From Reticulitermes lucifugus (lineage: Eukaryota > Arthropoda > Insecta > Blattodea > Rhinotermitidae), in assembly GCA_026260175.1 (NCBI GenBank), contig JAKCWW010010304.1, forward strand, positions 352 through 21,975: 21,624 bases of DNA, written 5' to 3'. How positions within the stretch are numbered: the first letter of the stretch is position 1; every line of letters starts with the position of its first letter. The notes below the pieces were generated by a model. The model worked only from the letters and a program-made list of their open reading frames with translations. It ran no database searches and was not told where the DNA came from. Below are positions 9,175 through 18,170 of the stretch, piece after piece. The position numbers were made by a program, and so were the translations under genes.

Positions 9175-9345
9175 CGCCATGAAGGCCTATAGGGGGACTG
9201 GAATTATAGCTCCACTCATTCTTAACCTCGCCGCTAGATGGTGGTGAGTGGTCAACTTCACGCCTCGGCTGCTTTACCCCCGGGAAGGAACCCCGGTACC
9301 CACTGAATAAGAGGCTGGGTGAGCCCCTGGGCCGGTCTGTACGGT
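9175..9345 (-). mobile_element. SINE-like repeat, copy 1 (partial)
   Basis: It shares ordered blocks with the SINE at 19855-20131: a GGTCAACTTCACGC-type block, CTTTACC, GGTACCCACTGAATAAGAGG and GAGCCCCTGGGCC. Its left part (GGGGGACTGGAATTATAGC, CTCCACTCATT) matches 14765-14820 instead. It is therefore either a longer variant or a composite of two repeats. The tRNA-like head is missing here. Confidence 0.55.
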
Positions 9346-9869
9346 TTGGAGAAGAGAAAATAAATCTCTTGCTCCTGCTGATCCTTCTTTAACGTTTTAG
9401 ATAACTTACAATGTATTGGAAAGCTGACACGGAAGTCAACAACATGCCGAGCAAATAATTGGCAGACCTACTTCTGCTTCTGATAAACTATCATCATCAG
9501 TATACAAAGTGTTTACTTCCACAGAGATAAAAAATTCTTCTATAACGCCACCAAGTGGAAAACAGAAAGAATAATGGGAAGATTAACATTACAAGTGCAG
9601 CTAAAAGAATATATATATAATAGAAACGTCGAATAATGTGTCGGTTTCATCTTAATATGTCAGGTCTCACATGGAATTTTACAAAAACTAAAATATTTGG
9701 AAGAGAAAAACATTGTTTAACACCTTAAACACTCAACCAATAAAAGCTACAAAAAGGATAAGTTTTGAATAAAATTTGTAATTATAAGTAAATTATGTAA
9801 ACGTGAAATCTCACACTAAAGACACAATGTAACAGTAAACCCATTTACTTCCTTTTATAATTTTATATG
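9346..9869. other. AT-rich, no supported feature
   Basis: No open frame above chance and no recognised repeat, apart from short TA runs near 9607. Confidence 0.5.
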
Positions 9870-9909
9870 AAACCTGATGATGGCCCTTTTGGACCGAAAT
9901 ATGTAACTT
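9870..9909 (+). ncRNA. Hammerhead-like module
   Basis: A full CTGATGA (9874-9880) is followed by T, a stem II of GGCCC and GGACC with one mismatch around TTTT, then GAAA and TATGTA, which allows a weak stem III (A-T, T-G). A usable stem I is not obvious, because the bases before CTGATGA do not pair well with those after position 9905. It resembles the better copy at 21127-21167 and is probably a decayed version of it. Confidence 0.45.
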
Positions 9910-10719
9910 ATTTTTAACAGGATATTGTTATGCAATAGATAGAGTGGTGTTTGACGGCGTTTTTAGTAACTAATAGATCAGGAATTGGGTTTTTGTCCTG
10001 TGACGTCTTCAAAGGACGGCATACCTTTCTTTGACAGGTAGGTGCATACTGTAAAGTCGACTGTCTTTCACGTTCCGTATATATATTCACATGCTCATTT
10101 CCGGCGTTGCATTGTTATCAAGATGTTACATGTTTTTTTTTAAATCTGCTCGGATACCAGTGGGCCTATTATAAAGAGTCAATTTGTAGCCAGCTAAGCG
10201 TCTGAGAAACTTCAGTCTACCCTTCGTATTTTCCATTTATCGGTTCTATTTAATATCCCATTTTCGTAATTATGCATTCTGAATTTGGAACTGCCATTGT
10301 TTTCGGAAATTTCCGTTGTGTTGTTCTTAGAGATTTCGATCGAATTGTTCTTCGGTCGGTTCCGCACGATACTTGACATTTACTGGGCTTAATACTGGCA
10401 TCGTTTTTACCTCATTTACACCCTAAATAACTGACGTTGTGAATACGTTCACTGATTTCATTATCGATCACCAACTTACGCCGCGTGTGATTCTGCCAAC
10501 AGAATGCCACAGGTTTCGTTTTAGATGTAGGGTTTTCAAACTATATTGACTACATACATTACTGAGTTGGCTCGCTGATATCCTTAATAGGTCTTCGGAA
10601 TCACTAAATAATTCCTGGTCGTCTGCGATTAAAGCACTTCGCAAACCTTGTAAGTTACAGATAAAGTGTTTAATATACATGAACCGAGGTTTTCATAGCG
10701 ATGAAGTTCATATTCTGAC
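9910..10719. other. No supported feature
   Basis: AT-rich sequence. The 70-codon minus-strand open frame at 10468-10680 has no recognisable domain. I see no repeat structure here. Confidence 0.5.
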
Positions 10720-11290
10720 CTTCTGAGCTTTTAGCCCCCCCCCTCTCCACTGGCTCTAGGGTCCACCCAGAACTTTGGTCTCCTTCAGGATCAATTTCCA
10801 GGCGTCTGTATCCCTAGCTATTTTTCTCCAGCCTCAAACGCCCGTTGTCTTCTTTCAACATCCTCCAACCATTTCTTTCTTCTTGCAAGGTAGCTATCCC
10901 AATTATATATTTCTCCAATCCATCTTTTAGATATCTAAGGCTTCCTGCCCAGGTGAAACTCAATACATTCCATGTACCAATAACCATTTCATTACTCCTT
11001 TTTTCCTAGCCTCGTGCGTTCCGTAAGACCCGTCTGTTTTATCTTTCCTTCAGGTTCCTTAACATTTGGTTTTATGGAGTGGGGTCGTCAGCCCCACGCC
11101 CAAACCCCAACCTCGAGGATCAGGGTATCCCTTTTAGTCTGGGTCATCATCCTTTACCTGTCCGGCAAGGGAGACCCTGCCAGTAGCAACGCTACCGCCG
11201 TCGGAGCTCTCGGGATCATTTGACCACTCAAGCCCCACCAGTACATCGAAGTAGGGATACCTTCGGTGTGGCTGAGCTTATACCATCGTG
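10720..11290 (-). pseudogene. LINE retrotransposon with large internal deletion
   Basis: The minus strand opens with a GC-rich leader (about 11290-11000). An ATG at 10987 then begins a 57-codon frame with GTWNVLSFTWAG and, 20 residues on, IATLQEE. These match the first motifs (GTWNVR, ALQEVRW) of the apurinic-type endonuclease of non-LTR retrotransposons. Almost at once, in other frames, it reads KKWLEDVERR and then GWRKIARDTDAWKLILKE to a stop at 10756-10758. Those look like the C-terminal tail of LINE polyproteins. The rest of the endonuclease and the whole reverse transcriptase are missing, so this copy is dead. The clade is not determined. Confidence 0.7.
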
Positions 11291-11335
11291 TGGTAATCTT
11301 GGTAGGTAGGTATGACGGGTTCAAAGGAACATACT

Positions 11336-11425
11336 GCCTGACGATAGAGACAAACAGGCTCCTCCAAAACGTTGGTACCCACCTACCAGAATACACGGTG
11401 TCATAGCCCAGAACACCACAATATG
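11336..11425 (-). repeat. Interspersed repeat family R1, copy 3
   Basis: Minus-strand reading frames give FWAMTPCILVGGYQRFGG in one frame and LGYDTVYSGRWVPTF in another, the same DNA block seen in copy 1. It sits directly upstream of the decayed LINE on the same strand. Two long overlapping open frames (11154-11495, 11321-11566) exist only because this block is open in several frames. Confidence 0.65.
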
Positions 11426-11501
11426 CAATGTGTTGGTTGTAGCGCTGTACACTGCTCCATAATGCTCCATCAACATATTTAAATCTGCAGCGCACAGCAT
11501 T

Positions 11502-11794
11502 ATGTGGGCAGTGGAACAGTTACCCCAGAGACCGGCACCGTTACATACCGCCAGTGCTCGCTCCACTTCAGCACGGCCCCAAACGGGGTCAAGTCACGGC
11601 ATTTCACTATCAGACTCATCCCATTCTGTCGTTACTTTGGAAAGAATGTTGAAGGAATTGACCGTGACCTATTTCAGACTAGTTTCCCAGAATTTTCAGA
11701 GAGGATCTCAGTATTCGTTAATCAGAATACTGCTGCACGAACTAGCACAGTTAGGTACATGCTGTTATCTTTCAGAAAACAGGATGTAAAGTAG
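11502..11794 (+). other. Stretch open in two plus frames, product unknown
   Basis: Two plus-strand frames stay open over nearly the same ~290 bases (95 and 96 codons), each starting with ATG. Neither product shows a motif I recognise. Because both frames are open, coding evidence cannot be assigned to one, and chance in a GC-richer repeat is the likelier cause. A run of ten G follows at about 11797. Confidence 0.3.
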
Positions 11795-11934
11795 TGGGGG
11801 GGGGGTAATGTAAAAATAGGTCTTACGGTAACACTCTACGTATATGAGGAGCACTTTTACATCTAAGGGGAAGGAAGCAACATACAGTTGAGAGAAATGC
11901 ATTGTGAAAAATTCGTAATTGTTACTCCTTGTCA

Positions 11935-12180
11935 AATGTTAATGGGATGACCAAATCAAGAAGGATGAGATGAGCGGAGCACGTAGCTTGTACGACAGAG
12001 ACAAATAGAGAAATAAGAAAAGCATATAGGGTTTTGGCCAGGAAGCGTGAAAGAAGAGATCAATTGGAAGACTTAGGTGCAAATAGAAGGATAATATTAA
12101 AATGGATCTTAAATACAGACCGATGTGTTCCTTGTCTAGCTGAGCGAACAGTCATTTGCCAAAAAGGATAATAACAACTC
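11935..12180 (+). pseudogene. LINE 3' coding end, decayed (plus)
   Basis: One frame reads SRRMR, a stop, then AEHVACTTET and AYRVLARKRE, and further on LKWILNTD. In the next frame the same DNA gives KDNIKMDLK. This is the characteristic tail of insect LINE polyproteins: a block like RRMRWAGHVAR, then NAYRVLVGKPEGK, then RWEDNIKMDLRE. At least one in-frame stop and one frameshift are present, and the reverse transcriptase core is absent, so it is a 5'-truncated relic. Confidence 0.7.
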
Positions 12181-12589
12181 TGCTCTATGGAAGAGTTCTT
12201 AAGGAAAATAGGCTGTTAGGCGTATGAAATGGAATCATCTAGCTCAAAATTAGATCCAGTGGAGGGGCTGTTGTAAACATGGCAATGAAAATCTGAGTCC
12301 TACGGAAGGTCGGTAGCTCGATTACTGTCACACTCTATCAAATACGTAGCAGCGCATGATGGCTCAAACCGTCAGCGTCGCCATCCTCCTCCGCATCCAG
12401 TGAGCTTTTCGACCTTGCAGCGTCTTCTGCCCTCGGTTCAGAAGAACATCACTTGCAGCCATAATCAAGCTATACCACGAAAACAATTGTGCCTGTACAG
12501 AACTCAACACAAGAGCAGGAGGAAATCTTCCTCTTCCCCGGGATACAGAGGATGAGTCCTTCCCACAGTCAGTGCAAAAATACAGTGTA
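12181..12589. other. Sequence between two opposed LINE relics
   Basis: Most of a 107-codon minus-strand open frame (12364-12687) lies here. Its first ~38 residues belong to the neighbouring LINE tail, and the remainder has no recognisable content. No independent feature is supported. Confidence 0.45.
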
Positions 12590-12880
12590 ACGCATGGTTC
12601 GCATTTTATGGAACCCGAATGTTCTTTAGCGTGTTCAAAAACAGCCCGACATAGGCCCCTATTCCGAGCCAGATGAATGCAGTCCACACCCTTCCATTAT
12701 TTCCTTGAGATAAATTTTAATATCATCCTCCCATTTACGCTAGTCTTCTGTCATCCCTTTCCCTCAGGATGTTCCACCAAAATACGATATGCACTTCCAT
12801 TCTGTTCCCTTCGTGCCATACGTCTCTTTATCTAATCGCCCTGTTACAATTTTATCATACCAGAAGCACACAGCTGTTCT
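12590..12880 (-). pseudogene. LINE 3' coding end, decayed (minus)
   Basis: In order on the minus strand, across three frames, I read SAYRILVEHPEGKG, then KWEDDIKIYLKEI, then VDCIHLARNRGLCRAVFEHA followed by HSGSIK. These match the LINE tail blocks NAYRILVGKPEGK, WEDNIKMDLREI and DWIHLAQDRDRWRALV. Two frameshifts and stops mark it as dead. It is the same kind of element as the plus-strand relic at 11935-12180, in the opposite orientation. Confidence 0.7.
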
Positions 12881-13479
12881 ACTTCTTCCAGCTGCAGTAT
12901 ATGTGACCTAAATCCCATTGGACTTGCGTGGACGGAAATAGAAAAAACAATTGTCACGGAAAAACTGTCACAGCAGATTTGTCACTGTAAAAGTTACCTG
13001 AAACGATAAAAGACACAAAACAACAGGTAGCACAGGAAGAATGGGTTGGTTTCAGTAAACATGTGGAAATCCTTGAAACCATGGCCTTGTTCAAGACATT
13101 ATAGACGACGTAGTAATTACAGCAGTTCTGACGGCGAATGGCGTGGTCTAAGTGACAGCGGCGGCAGCAGTTCTAATGAAGAGATCGAGTGTCCTTACAC
13201 CCGAAGAACAGGAACAACGCAACAAAAATGTGCACCGACAGTCGTCCATCTGGCAACCTAGATAAATCCACCCACTGTCTTCGCTTTGCTTTACCGCGAC
13301 GAGTGCAGCCAGCGCCACAGTTAAGAGCCCCGTACAGTATCTACCACACTGTACGGCGTCACTAACCATAAACAATGATTTTAATATAGAGCGACCCAAT
13401 GACCTAAAATATCATAATTTGTACTTCCCGATAATTTTCGAGGATGGAATTAGTTTCACCAGCACCGCCACCTTCGTCG
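12881..13479. other. No supported gene
   Basis: Two opposing short open frames (plus 13046-13261, minus 13148-13399) occupy a moderately GC-rich block. The plus product is Ser-rich (SSSDGEWRGLSDSGGSSS) with no known domain. It could be an unrecognised repeat, and I see no reason to call a gene. Confidence 0.4.
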
Positions 13480-13795
13480 TCGTATCATCATCATCATCAT
13501 CATCGTCATCGTCATCGTGTCAGTGCAATGGCTGGTCAAGGACCGGACATTGTGGTTTGGTTTCCGGCAAGGACATGAATTTCTTTTCGTCACCACGGTA
13601 TTCAGACCGGCTCTACAGGACCACTCTAAGCCTCGAGTGTCTTGTGGAGTTGGAGTTACAGTTACAGTCTTTCTCAGCGTCCAGAAAAAAGAGTCCCCGG
13701 CTCCCAGAGTCGGTTTGGCGGCTGGGAATTGAACCACATATCTCCGACTGCCCAGCCTGTTGCGAAATCTCTATACTGACTGCGCTTATAACTAA
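13480..13795 (-). mobile_element. tRNA-derived SINE with (GAT)n tail
   Basis: On the minus strand AGCGCAGTCAGTA resembles an RNA polymerase III A box, and about 50 bases on GGTTCAATTCC (plus 13724-13734) is a perfect B box. A unique body follows, and the segment ends in (GAT)n at 13483-13518. A tRNA-like head, unique body and simple-repeat tail is the standard SINE layout. Open frames crossing it, including one with a poly-Met stretch, come from the tail repeat. Confidence 0.65.
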
Positions 13796-13831
13796 TCGAC
13801 ACAGGAACACGTCTTTATCGTTCACGTACAT

Positions 13832-13847
13832 CTAGTAGGCCTACTAG
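13832..13847. repeat. Perfect 16-bp palindrome
   Basis: CTAGTAGGCCTACTAG reads the same on both strands. It lies just outside the SINE head at 13480-13795 and may be chance. Confidence 0.9.
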
Positions 13848-13930
13848 TGAGATTAAGAATTCGTGGACATAAATCGCCACAAGTTTACATTTCTCAGGAA
13901 TGTGGTGCTAAACACAGGCAAGATTTACTA

Positions 13931-13962
13931 TTGCTACTACTACTACTACTACTACTACTAAT
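13931..13962. repeat. (CTA)n microsatellite
   Basis: About ten units of a CTA trinucleotide. It is the source of the poly-Leu stretch in the overlapping open frame. Confidence 0.85.
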
Positions 13963-14764
13963 GCTGCTAAACTGCGCATGCTCAACCTATACAGAACTCT
14001 TGCAAGAACTTGACAGTGCCAGAAACGAATTGCGCGGGAGGGTAAAGTCAGTGGCGCCATAATGTGGGTTGACTGACCCCTTAAAGATATTGCCTACTCT
14101 GCCTCAACACGCGTCGCTAGCCTTGAGTCTTAGATGCTGTACGTTGCCAATCAGTTCGAGTCATCCGCCGACAGGCTGCGTCACCTGCACCGCGACTTGT
14201 CAAAAAGTTCACTCACCATCGTAATACGAGGTAGTGTCTCCTGCAAGCGTGGGAGAAACCTTCGGGCGGGTCTTCGCTTTCCTGACTGACTGACTGACTG
14301 ACTGACTGACTGACTGACCAGCCAAGTAACTATCTGACTAAACTAACTAGTAAACTACTCGGAAACTGACCAAGTACTTAACCAACGATTAAGACAAGCC
14401 TTCGAAGGCGGAGATTCAGTGTGCAGAGTCTAATATGTAATTCGGTTATTACAAATCGGATAATGCTGTTTAGGTGCACAGACACTGATAATTCTGAGGA
14501 TCACAGGAAACTGTAATTGCACTCTGTGAGCAAACTCCACAGACGTTTAATTGTTTAAGTCCAAGTTGTAAAAAGATCTCAGATTTATTAATTTAGGCAA
14601 ATTCTTATGTAAGATGAAATGTAAACGGCGCAAGCAAACACAGAAAATAGAACAAAGGACTGAAGAGGAGAACACAGAATTACTATAAACAGGGACTCCC
14701 AGATTGTAGATTATAGATATAGAAGATGTAACGTACTGTAAACCTAAAGTTGCTCCCATACACA
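13963..14764. other. No supported gene; (TGAC)n tract
   Basis: Apart from the nine-unit (TGAC)n tract at 14283-14318 I see no feature. Much of a 125-codon minus-strand open frame (14547-14924) lies here, but it runs across the SINE-like fragment at 14765 and has no domain. Confidence 0.45.
14283..14318. repeat. (TGAC)9 microsatellite
   Basis: Nine uninterrupted TGAC units, 36 bases. Confidence 0.95.
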
Positions 14765-14820
14765 CCATGAAGTCATGTAGGGGGAATGGAGGTATAGCTC
14801 CACTCATTGTTACCTTGGAG
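14765..14820 (-). repeat. SINE-like repeat fragment
   Basis: CCATGAAGTCATGTAGGGGG, then TATAGCTCCACTCATTGTTA, parallels the left part of the repeat at 9175-9345 (GCCATGAAGGCCTATAGGGG, TATAGCTCCACTCATTCTTA). Only this block is shared. Confidence 0.6.
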
Positions 14821-15587
14821 GTAGCGTAAAACGTGCACGTCTTAAAGATTACTGAACGGATTTTTACCGCAGAAAACCTGGCGTTAGTAGTGTAATCCCT
14901 TGGAATTTTTTGCTTGAAACTCAAAAAACAAAATTATTATTATTATTATTATTGGGTTACCACTGCTCTTTACAATTTTAACTAGCTATAACGTTAACTG
15001 CCTGACTAACCGTCTCTGTCCCCCACTTCACAGTACAGGGGGATTTTTAAGCAGGTGTTCAAAACTGTTTTAGGTGTTAAAAACCCCACTACTGGGCCCT
15101 GTCCTCACCCACTTTAATCTACTTCAAGCATCACAAGCTACTTCTGTAAGATCTGAGATTTTTTACTGTGGTGAAAATTCGTACTGTATTCTTGTGTTAT
15201 GACACCGTGTAGTCTGGTGATTTCAGATGGTCCTTCTGCAATAAAAGGTTGCCCTGCACTGGTCTACACAACTTATCAGTTACTGAAAAACTCTCAACAG
15301 CTGACGCAATGTAACGTGGGAAGTCATGAAGGTAATAAGTGACCAACATTGCCTTATAAATAACCATATATTCTTTCGCCGTTACCTATGCTTAGAGGCA
15401 ATACCAACCTCGTTTTCAAATGAATTACAAATCAGCTCCAACAGAATCATCTCAGAAATGAATATACACTCACCTATAACGTTATGTCATAACGCAGGAT
15501 TTGTAAAATCACCCAGAACTCACCTGAAACAGAAACAAGACTTATGAAAACAACAGTTGCGAATATTTTCACCATAAATGCACAGTG
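14821..15587. other. No supported gene; (TTA)n and a short repeat trace
   Basis: A (TTA)n run lies at about 14933-14954. Near 15195-15225 the string TATGACACCGTGTAGTCTGG matches the GYDTVYSG block of repeat family R1 on the plus strand, probably a small remnant. Nothing else is recognised. Confidence 0.45.
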
Positions 15588-15822
15588 GCGTCACCATATA
15601 CGTCTTGGGCCTCCAAAATTTTTACGGCAAATGGCCACACCTGTTACTGTGGGCCTGTTCTCGGGCCACATGCGGAAAAATAACAGCAAATGGCATACCT
15701 AACCGCCTAAATGACTGTGTAATTTTTTATAGTGTATACACAATTTACAAATGTAGCCGTGGGCCGCATAATACAACCCGGCGGGCTGCAGGCGGCCTGC
15801 CGGCAGTGGGTTGGAGATCCAT
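15588..15822. mobile_element. Possible degraded hAT-type element
   Basis: The right part (GGGCCGCATAATACAACC, then a GC-rich block and GGTTGGAGATC) resembles the right end of common hAT miniature elements, whose ends read GGTTGGAGACCCCTG. The left edge CAGTGGCGTCAC would fit a CAG start but does not pair well with the right edge. I found no 8-bp duplication. Confidence 0.35.
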
Positions 15823-16038
15823 ACTACATGTCTACTTTAGCGAATAGGAGCAGTGCGAGTAGTCTTGTTACTTAATAGCCACACCTCTTAAGTCAGAATT
15901 TTGCGGGGTACATAAGAAGTGCCTACAGAATTTTTGATTACAATCGTCTTATTCAGCGGCCGCCTGGAAGACTGATAAAGACACAAGAAGATGAAAATTT
16001 GAGATGGGTTCCTTGGAAAAGCGCCTTCGGGATGAAAG

Positions 16039-16280
16039 GTGGATGAACTGACTCAGGATTGTGTCCAGTGTTGTGCGTTGGTGTTAGAGGTGATGAACCT
16101 TCTGAATCTGCTACCATAGAGTTAATTAATTAGTAAGACGGATCATAAGGAAATGGATTGTGGGGTGGGAGGTGGACGGAAACGTCTTAGGATCGCGTCC
16201 AGTGGTAGGCTTTGGTATTAGCGGTGTCGAACCTCAAATTCTGCTGCCATAACTTTAGCTTTAAGTGTCAGACGATTGCG
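16039..16280 (+). repeat. Two-unit tandem array derived from a LINE tail
   Basis: Unit 1 begins near 16039 and unit 2 near 16172, a period of about 133 bases. Translated, unit 1 reads VDELTQDCVQCCALVLEV, and unit 2 reads DRVQW, a stop, then ALVLAVSNLK. Both resemble the LINE tail block WMELAQDRVQWRALVLAVLN. The segment therefore looks like tandem duplication of the last exon-like piece of a LINE. Divergence between units is considerable, so the duplication is old. Confidence 0.65.
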
Positions 16281-17031
16281 TCTAATGCCTGGAAATTCTG
16301 TCTCATAGCTCCTAATGCCAGTGTTCTATCAACGGAACATATATATCAGTATTTGTGTATGTAATTAAGCAGTATTGATCATTATTTTAGTCGATTTCGC
16401 ACGTTAAATATATCCGAGGTTTATAATTCATAGTTTACATACCATCTGATGTTCTGACATTTGCTGCTTTAACTCTTAAAGGTAGAGTGGATACCACATA
16501 TCCCACCTGATTAAAAATTAGAACTACATTTTCTCCGCACACTAAATTGATTTATTTCGTAAGTTTTCAGTATATGCAGCGATTATTTCCCTAAATAGCA
16601 TTAATTTGCCGGTTTTTGTAACGGAAACGCAAGGACTTATCTGTAAGGTGGGACCGAATTTGTACGTCCCAGTTTTATAACCTTGAAGCATTAATTAGTT
16701 AGTTACTTCCTGTCGCTCCTTGCGGAGCAAAGGGCCTCCTTTCAGAGGTTTCTTGGTCTGGAAGTGTGCATCTGTAGTGGGTGACCAGTCCACCGACTGC
16801 ACAAGTTCTATCCATCCTGATATGACTGCCAGAGCCTTGAAGCATTATATGTTTAGAATTATCATGTCCTACTATTCCTTTTAGTTTGACATTAACATTA
16901 TGTTAAGATCATAAAATGTAGGTAAAGATAACAAGCATTTGATCCGCAGTTTAAACAAAGAAATAATAAAAGTGTAACAGGAACAAACATTAATCATAGC
17001 AACAGGCAGCCAGCACTATGCGCAATGTATG
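16281..17031. other. No supported gene; possible interspersed repeat at 16715-16840
   Basis: The block around CCTGTCGCTCCTTGCGGAGC (about 16710-16730) is GC-rich and has the look of a dispersed insect repeat, but there is no second copy in this window to prove it. The rest is AT-rich. Confidence 0.35.
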
Positions 17032-17039
17032 GTCTACAT

Positions 17040-17326
17040 CAGCGGTCGCCAACCGGTGGTCCGCGAGAAAATTCTGGTGGTCCGTGGAGAAATTTGGACA
17101 TTATTTGCAATTTTTATGTTTATTATACTGTTTCATTATATATTAATATCACACTAATAATTTTTTATAATTAAACAAGTGCATTTCATATTAATAAAAT
17201 GGAACGTTTATGATCATTATTTTATAGATGTTTGTACCTTTTTAAAANNAATTCATGTTAGTGGTCCGCGGGATTCAAAATTGTGAGTTTAGTGGTCCGT
17301 GAGGTCCGAATGGTTGGCGACCGCTG
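17040..17326. mobile_element. hAT-type miniature transposon (MITE), 287 bp
   Basis: Terminal inverted repeats CAGCGGTCGCCAACC (17040) and GGTTGGCGACCGCTG (to 17326) are perfect over 15 bases. Flanking octamers GTCTACAT (17032-17039) and GTCTACGT (17327-17334) match at 7 of 8. Sub-terminal GTGGTCCG motifs recur on both sides, as is usual for hAT elements. The AT-rich interior has no transposase frame. Two undetermined bases (NN, 17248-17249) lie in an A-rich stretch of the interior. Confidence 0.92.
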
Positions 17327-17452
17327 GTCTACGTAACAAAGCAATTCTTGTCAATTCAAAACAAATTCCTTCAAATAGGAGCATTAAATATAAAGAATTT
17401 AAAGTAACGCATAAGATGTAACTGCCTTGGGCATAAGAACCACTTTTACTCT

Positions 17453-17469
17453 CCGGGTTCGAATCCCGT
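17453..17469 (+). other. Isolated tRNA-like T arm / B box
   Basis: CCGGGTTCGAATCCCGT folds as a T arm and contains a perfect B box, GGTTCGAATCC. Upstream I find no A box or cloverleaf, so this is not a tRNA gene. It is likely a SINE or tRNA pseudogene remnant. Confidence 0.5.
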
Positions 17470-17600
17470 CAGCTTATTTTACTTTCTGCGTTAGCCAGTT
17501 CTCAACCTTCATACAACTGAATTGCAATAAACTGATCCTAGCTAAACCCTTAAAACTAAGATAAAAGAGAGGGGGGGAGAGAGAAACCAAGGGGGGGGAG

Positions 17601-18170
17601 TGCAGTGAGAGGCAATACATTGATTATTATTACAGGAGGGAAAGAAAAATTTACTGGTCTCTAAGTTTCCAGGCAGTGCCCGCTCGTCCTTCCGCTAAAG
17701 GTAGGCTGGAGGCAAGGTAGGGTGATGGGAAGTGGACTGTTGGCAGTATACATCAGAGGAAAACATTTGAGCATTTGGGCTGAATTTTGCCTCTGACGAA
17801 ATTTTGATAACGTTGAGAAAGATGCGTTTTGGCGGAAATTGTAAAGGTAATTTTGAGAGGGCTGAATATGAAGCATGCAGTGCAACGTGGGGTTTTGGTA
17901 TCAACACATCATTCGCTGTAGGGTCGAGGAAAACCGTGTAAAACCTTAATCATTAACCTGACTTGTATTTAAATATTCAGTTCGTACCGCGCAGTAAACA
18001 CAACCCGTCTTTCGTAAAACCAATCAGTTAATGCTATATAGGGGAAATAATCGCTGTTTGTTCTGAGATCCACAAGTTTTGTGTGGATCTCAGGTAGCAT
18101 TTTTGAACTTTAAGCCTGGTGGTGCACAAGCAACCGCTAGGCTTTAAAGGGCTAAGTCAGGCTTCTTTCA
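17601..18170 (+). repeat. Long dispersed repeat, copy B
   Basis: This is homologous to copy A (5301-5885 and 6380-6515) and continuous, with no interruption between its two blocks. A pure G-rich tract (17568-17600) sits directly left of it. Within it, two minus-strand open frames (17661-17885, 17695-17907) overlap in different registers and have no recognisable product. The 12-base-arm hairpin at 18063-18093 lies in the second block and has no clear counterpart in copy A. Confidence 0.8.
18063..18093. repeat. Perfect 12-bp-arm hairpin
   Basis: CTGAGATCCACA (18063-18074) and TGTGGATCTCAG (18082-18093) pair perfectly around a 7-base loop. Confidence 0.9.

Noticed and set aside
13419..13835. 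138-codon plus-strand open frame with a Ser run
   Set aside because: The Ser run is the (ATC)n tail of the SINE on the other strand, and the rest is SINE body.
14283..14318. Regularly spaced repeats as a CRISPR array
   Set aside because: It is an uninterrupted four-base microsatellite with no spacers, and the window is eukaryotic in character.
14547..14924. 125-codon minus-strand open frame
   Set aside because: It crosses the SINE-like fragment at 14765-14820 and has no domain.
17248..17249. Two undetermined bases as a biological signal
   Set aside because: They fall in an A-rich stretch of a MITE and most likely reflect sequencing or assembly uncertainty.
17441..17475. Functional tRNA gene
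   Set aside because: Only the T arm is present. No A box, anticodon arm or acceptor stem could be found.
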